From Paracoccaceae bacterium (GTDB lineage: Bacteria > Pseudomonadota > Alphaproteobacteria > Rhodobacterales > Rhodobacteraceae), in NCBI GenBank assembly GCA_018223085.1, contig JAAEZB010000014.1, positions 3,927 through 40,535 on the forward strand: a DNA stretch of 36,609 bases, in the 5' to 3' direction. Under the pieces are notes generated by a model. That model had not been told where the DNA came from, made no database searches, and saw only the letters and a list, made by a program, of their open reading frames with translations. The position numbers and the translations under genes were made by a program. This document shows positions 34,346 through 36,609 of the stretch, piece after piece. Numbering within the stretch: the stretch's first letter is position 1; each line of letters opens with the position of its first letter.

Positions 34346-34948
34346 GGGGGTCCTCAAAAGTCGCAAAAAATGCCCGCCATTGGGGCGGGGGATCAGGGCA
34401 GGTTAGCGGCGAGGCCGTGTCACTTGTTCACTGTTCCGGCTCCTTTGAGATGCCCAATTATAGGTGGGCCAGGGATTTGACGCAAGCAAGGGCGGTCAGC
34501 GGGGGAGCGGTGTTGCCTTGTGCCACCATGCGAAGCGGTATGTTTCGGGGCTTTAGCCATTGTAATTCCCGTCCCGGTGGTCTTATGTAGATGAACGGAC
34601 ATCCTATTTCGGGATCACTCCGCATGAGTTTCGCTGGAGCGGGACCGACGACGGTCGTATTCGCCCGACGCCCCGCCCAGACCGATTGGCCCCTTCAAGG
34701 AGGGGCAAAGAGACGCCCGAACCGCCAAGGCGGAGGGCATATAACAGGCGCAGGGCGGCGAGAAATCGCGTCACGCGTCGGAGAAGAAACGCGATGAAGC
34801 GCGCGATGACATTGATAGACCGGGACGAGGCCGCAAGCGGCCCTCTCGGCCGCGCGCCTAATTTCGCCCAGACAAGACACCCCGATTTTCGATCACGATC
34901 CGGCCCACTGCCGGGGCGCGCGCGATTGCGGCGGTGCGAACGGACAAC
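34346..34948. other. Gene-free region with the rne leader
   Basis: These about 600 bases hold no convincing protein gene or tRNA. Next to the SDR is its minus-strand promoter. Toward rne there are several hairpins: GACCG-ACGA-CGGTC (34643-34656), GCCCCT-TCAAGG-AGGGGC (34689-34706), a compound stem at 34715-34738 (GCCC...CCGC-CAAG-GCGG...GGGC), GGCCGC-AA-GCGGCC (34829-34842) and CCGGC-CCACT-GCCGG (34900-34914). Three of them expose CAAG in the loop. A possible but weak promoter is TTGTAA (34560-34565) with TATGTA (34584-34589), which would give a leader of about 350 nt. Confidence 0.55.
34457..34485 (-). promoter_or_regulatory. Sigma-70-type promoter for the SDR gene
   Basis: On the minus strand TTGCGT (34485-34480) and a perfect TATAAT (34462-34457) are separated by 17 bases. 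Transcription would start near 34450, about 105 nt before the SDR ATG at 34345. The -10 lies within a small GCCCA/TGGGC inverted repeat. Confidence 0.55.
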
Positions 34949-36609
34949 ATGCCAAAGAAAATGCTCATCGATGCCACCCACGCGGAAGAAACCCGCGTTG
35001 TGGTGGTGGACGGAAACAAGGTTGAGGAATTCGACTTTGAATCCGAAAACAAGCGTCAGCTTGCAGGAAACATCTATCTCGCAAAAGTAACCCGGGTCGA
35101 ACCGTCGCTTCAGGCGGCTTTCGTAGACTATGGCGGAAACCGCCATGGTTTCCTCGCGTTTTCCGAGATTCATCCCGATTACTATCAGATTCCGGTCGCG
35201 GATCGTGAGGCGCTTCTTGAAGAAGAGCGCGCCTATGCCGAGGCGATGAAGGCTGGTGACGAGGAAGAAGAGACTAAAAAGACGTCACGCTCCTCGCGGT
35301 CTCGTAGCCGCTCGCGGTCGCGGTCCAAGCCCAAGGATGAGGTCGTCGAGACCGCAGATCAGGCCGATCAGATCGAGGGCATGGAGACCATTGATCTTGA
35401 AGGTGACACGGTCGAAGGCCACGCGCCGGTCGATTTCGTGAAGGAAACCCCGGTCGAAGAGCCGGAAGAGACTGTTGAAGAGGCCGCTGCGGCGCAGGCG
35501 CCCGTCGAGGCGGCCCCGGAAGATGTTGCAGCCCCGGAAGATGTTGCCGAGGCCCCCGAGGCAGAGGCGCCGGAAGATACCGGCGATGACACAGACGCAG
35601 ATGATGGCCCCGACAAGACCATGGCTATGGCGGCCGAGGGCGAAGATGCGCTTGTGACTCGCGATCCCGAGACTGGCGAAGAGACCGAGCGTGCGGTTGA
35701 GGAAACGGCGCAAGAGGAGCCTGCCTCTGACACGTCCGGGGAGGCGGCAGATGCCACTTCCGAGACTGGAAGTGATGAGGCCGAGGCCGAGGAAAAGCCA
35801 AAAAGGAAGCGTGCGCCGCGCAAATCGCGCGCGAAGTCGCGCAAATCGGATGCCACGGAGAAGGATGAAACCATCGAATCCGTCGCCGATGACGACGATC
35901 ACGAAGACATTCGCCCGCCGCGCAAACCGCGTCCGCGCCGCTATAAGATTCAAGAAGTGGTCAAAGTGCGCCAGATCATGCTGGTGCAGGTGGTCAAGGA
36001 AGAGCGCGGCAACAAGGGTGCTGCGCTGACGACCTATCTGTCGCTGGCGGGGCGCTACTGTGTGCTTATGCCGAACACGGCGCGTGGCGGCGGGATTTCC
36101 CGCAAGATCACCAATGCGGTCGATCGCAAGAAGCTCAAGGAAATCGCCAATGAACTCGACGTGCCGCAGGGCGCGGGGCTCATCGTGCGCACGGCCGGTG
36201 CCAAGCGCACCAAGACCGAGATCAAGCGCGATTACGAATATCTTCAGCGCATGTGGGAGCAAATCCGCGAGCTGACGCTCAAGTCGATTGCTCCGGCGAA
36301 AATCTATGAAGAGGGCGACCTCATCAAACGCTCGATTCGCGATCTTTATAGCCGCGAGATCGACGAGGTTCTGGTCGAGGGCGAGCGCGGTTATCGCATC
36401 GCCAAGGACTTCATGAAGATGATCATGCCGTCCCACGCCAAGAACGTGAAGAACTACCACGACGCGCTGCCGCTTTTCGCACGCTATCAGGTTGAGAGCT
36501 ATCTCAGCTCGATGTTTAACCCGACGGTGCAGCTCAAATCCGGCGGCTATATCGTGATCGGCGTCACCGAGGCGCTTGTTGCGATCGACGTGAACTCGGG
36601 CCGGGCCAC
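34949..36609 (+). CDS. rne: Ribonuclease E, 5' part (S1 domain interrupted by acidic insertion)
   Basis: RNase E is the endonuclease that starts mRNA decay and rRNA/tRNA maturation. The gene runs off the window after 553 codons. The protein begins MPKKMLIDATHAEETRVVV and the S1 domain starts normally (NIYLAKVTRVEPSLQAAFVDYG). An insertion of about 240 residues (roughly 90-335) then interrupts it: an RS repeat (SRSSRSRSRSRSRSK, about 113-127), a very acidic Glu/Ala/Asp stretch, and a Lys/Arg patch (KPKRKRAPRKSRAKSRKS). S1 resumes at VQVVKEERGNKGAALTTYLSLAG. The catalytic domain follows to AIDVNSGRAT, which holds the first Mg-binding Asp. The ATG at 34949 has only a weak ribosome site. Confidence 0.95.
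   Translation, partial: MPKKMLIDATHAEETRVVVVDGNKVEEFDFESENKRQLAGNIYLAKVTRVEPSLQAAFVDYGGNRHGFLAFSEIHPDYYQIPVADREALLEEERAYAEAMKAGDEEEETKKTSRSSRSRSRSRSRSKPKDEVVETADQADQIEGMETIDLEGDTVEGHAPVDFVKETPVEEPEETVEEAAAAQAPVEAAPEDVAAPEDVAEAPEAEAPEDTGDDTDADDGPDKTMAMAAEGEDALVTRDPETGEETERAVEETAQEEPASDTSGEAADATSETGSDEAEAEEKPKRKRAPRKSRAKSRKSDATEKDETIESVADDDDHEDIRPPRKPRPRRYKIQEVVKVRQIMLVQVVKEERGNKGAALTTYLSLAGRYCVLMPNTARGGGISRKITNAVDRKKLKEIANELDVPQGAGLIVRTAGAKRTKTEIKRDYEYLQRMWEQIRELTLKSIAPAKIYEEGDLIKRSIRDLYSREIDEVLVEGERGYRIAKDFMKMIMPSHAKNVKNYHDALPLFARYQVESYLSSMFNPTVQLKSGGYIVIGVTEALVAIDVNSGRA

Noticed and set aside
34426-34436. GTTC-N3-GTTC, LexA-like
   Set aside because: The spacer is 3 bases instead of the 7 required by the alphaproteobacterial consensus.
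34420-34602. 60-codon minus-strand frame in the rne upstream region
   Set aside because: No ribosome site, it contains the SDR promoter, and its composition is not coding-like.

Overview
The window looks like a chromosomal segment of an alphaproteobacterium of the order Rhodobacterales (Roseobacter group). The evidence is the high GC content, the gene order trkH-hfq-hflX, a DUF1476/ATPase-zeta gene divergent from purC with purS and purQ following, a zinc-ligand-free HemB, an RNase E with an interrupted S1 domain, and a split cobalamin methionine-synthase cluster. I see no transposase, integrase, prophage, CRISPR array, rRNA or tRNA. The genes are mostly core metabolism and regulation, packed tightly with several ATGA or 1-4 bp overlaps.

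Layout. 1-2856 (+): the 3' part of a TrkH-type potassium transporter, then hfq and hflX with overlapping stop and start. 2864-6288: a penicillin-acylase-family hydrolase divergent from a beta-hydroxyacid dehydrogenase. 6285-8742 (-): an alpha/beta hydrolase, a SYLF-domain lipoprotein and hemB. 8857-12855 (+): a small membrane protein of the kind annotated in roseobacters as 'component of SufBCD complex', then mfd. 12946-16776 (-): a Bcr/CflA-type MFS exporter, then a potassium-channel-like protein, a DsbA-family oxidoreductase and an acyl-CoA synthetase, the last three overlapping as one unit. 16842-20817 (+): an XRE-cupin regulator (probably leaderless), an unknown anchored protein, an AraC regulator, a glycine-zipper lipoprotein behind a ribosome-site-sequestering hairpin, and an atypical SDR.

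20824-25054 is the most distinctive part: DUF1638, a free-standing corrinoid protein and a betaine-homocysteine-type methyltransferase, all on the minus strand. A PA0069-type radical SAM gene (plus strand, with a perfect alphaproteobacterial LexA box) and an 84-residue cysteine-containing protein lie among them. This matches a split MetH-like system; the pterin-binding methyltransferase module is not in the window. 25099-26982 (-) is an MprF-type aminoacyl-phosphatidylglycerol synthase/flippase.

27120-30400 holds the ATPase zeta subunit (-) and purC-purS-[zinc alcohol dehydrogenase]-purQ (+). 30438-33538 is a DctB-like histidine kinase and a DctD-like AAA+ response regulator that lacks the GAFTGA loop. 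33557-34345 (-) is an SDR, and the window ends in the first 553 codons of rne, preceded by a structured, gene-free region of about 600 bp.

The best candidates for follow-up are the split methionine-synthase cluster, the SOS-box radical SAM gene, the SD-masking hairpin at 19377-19409, the GAFTGA-less DctD and the rne leader.
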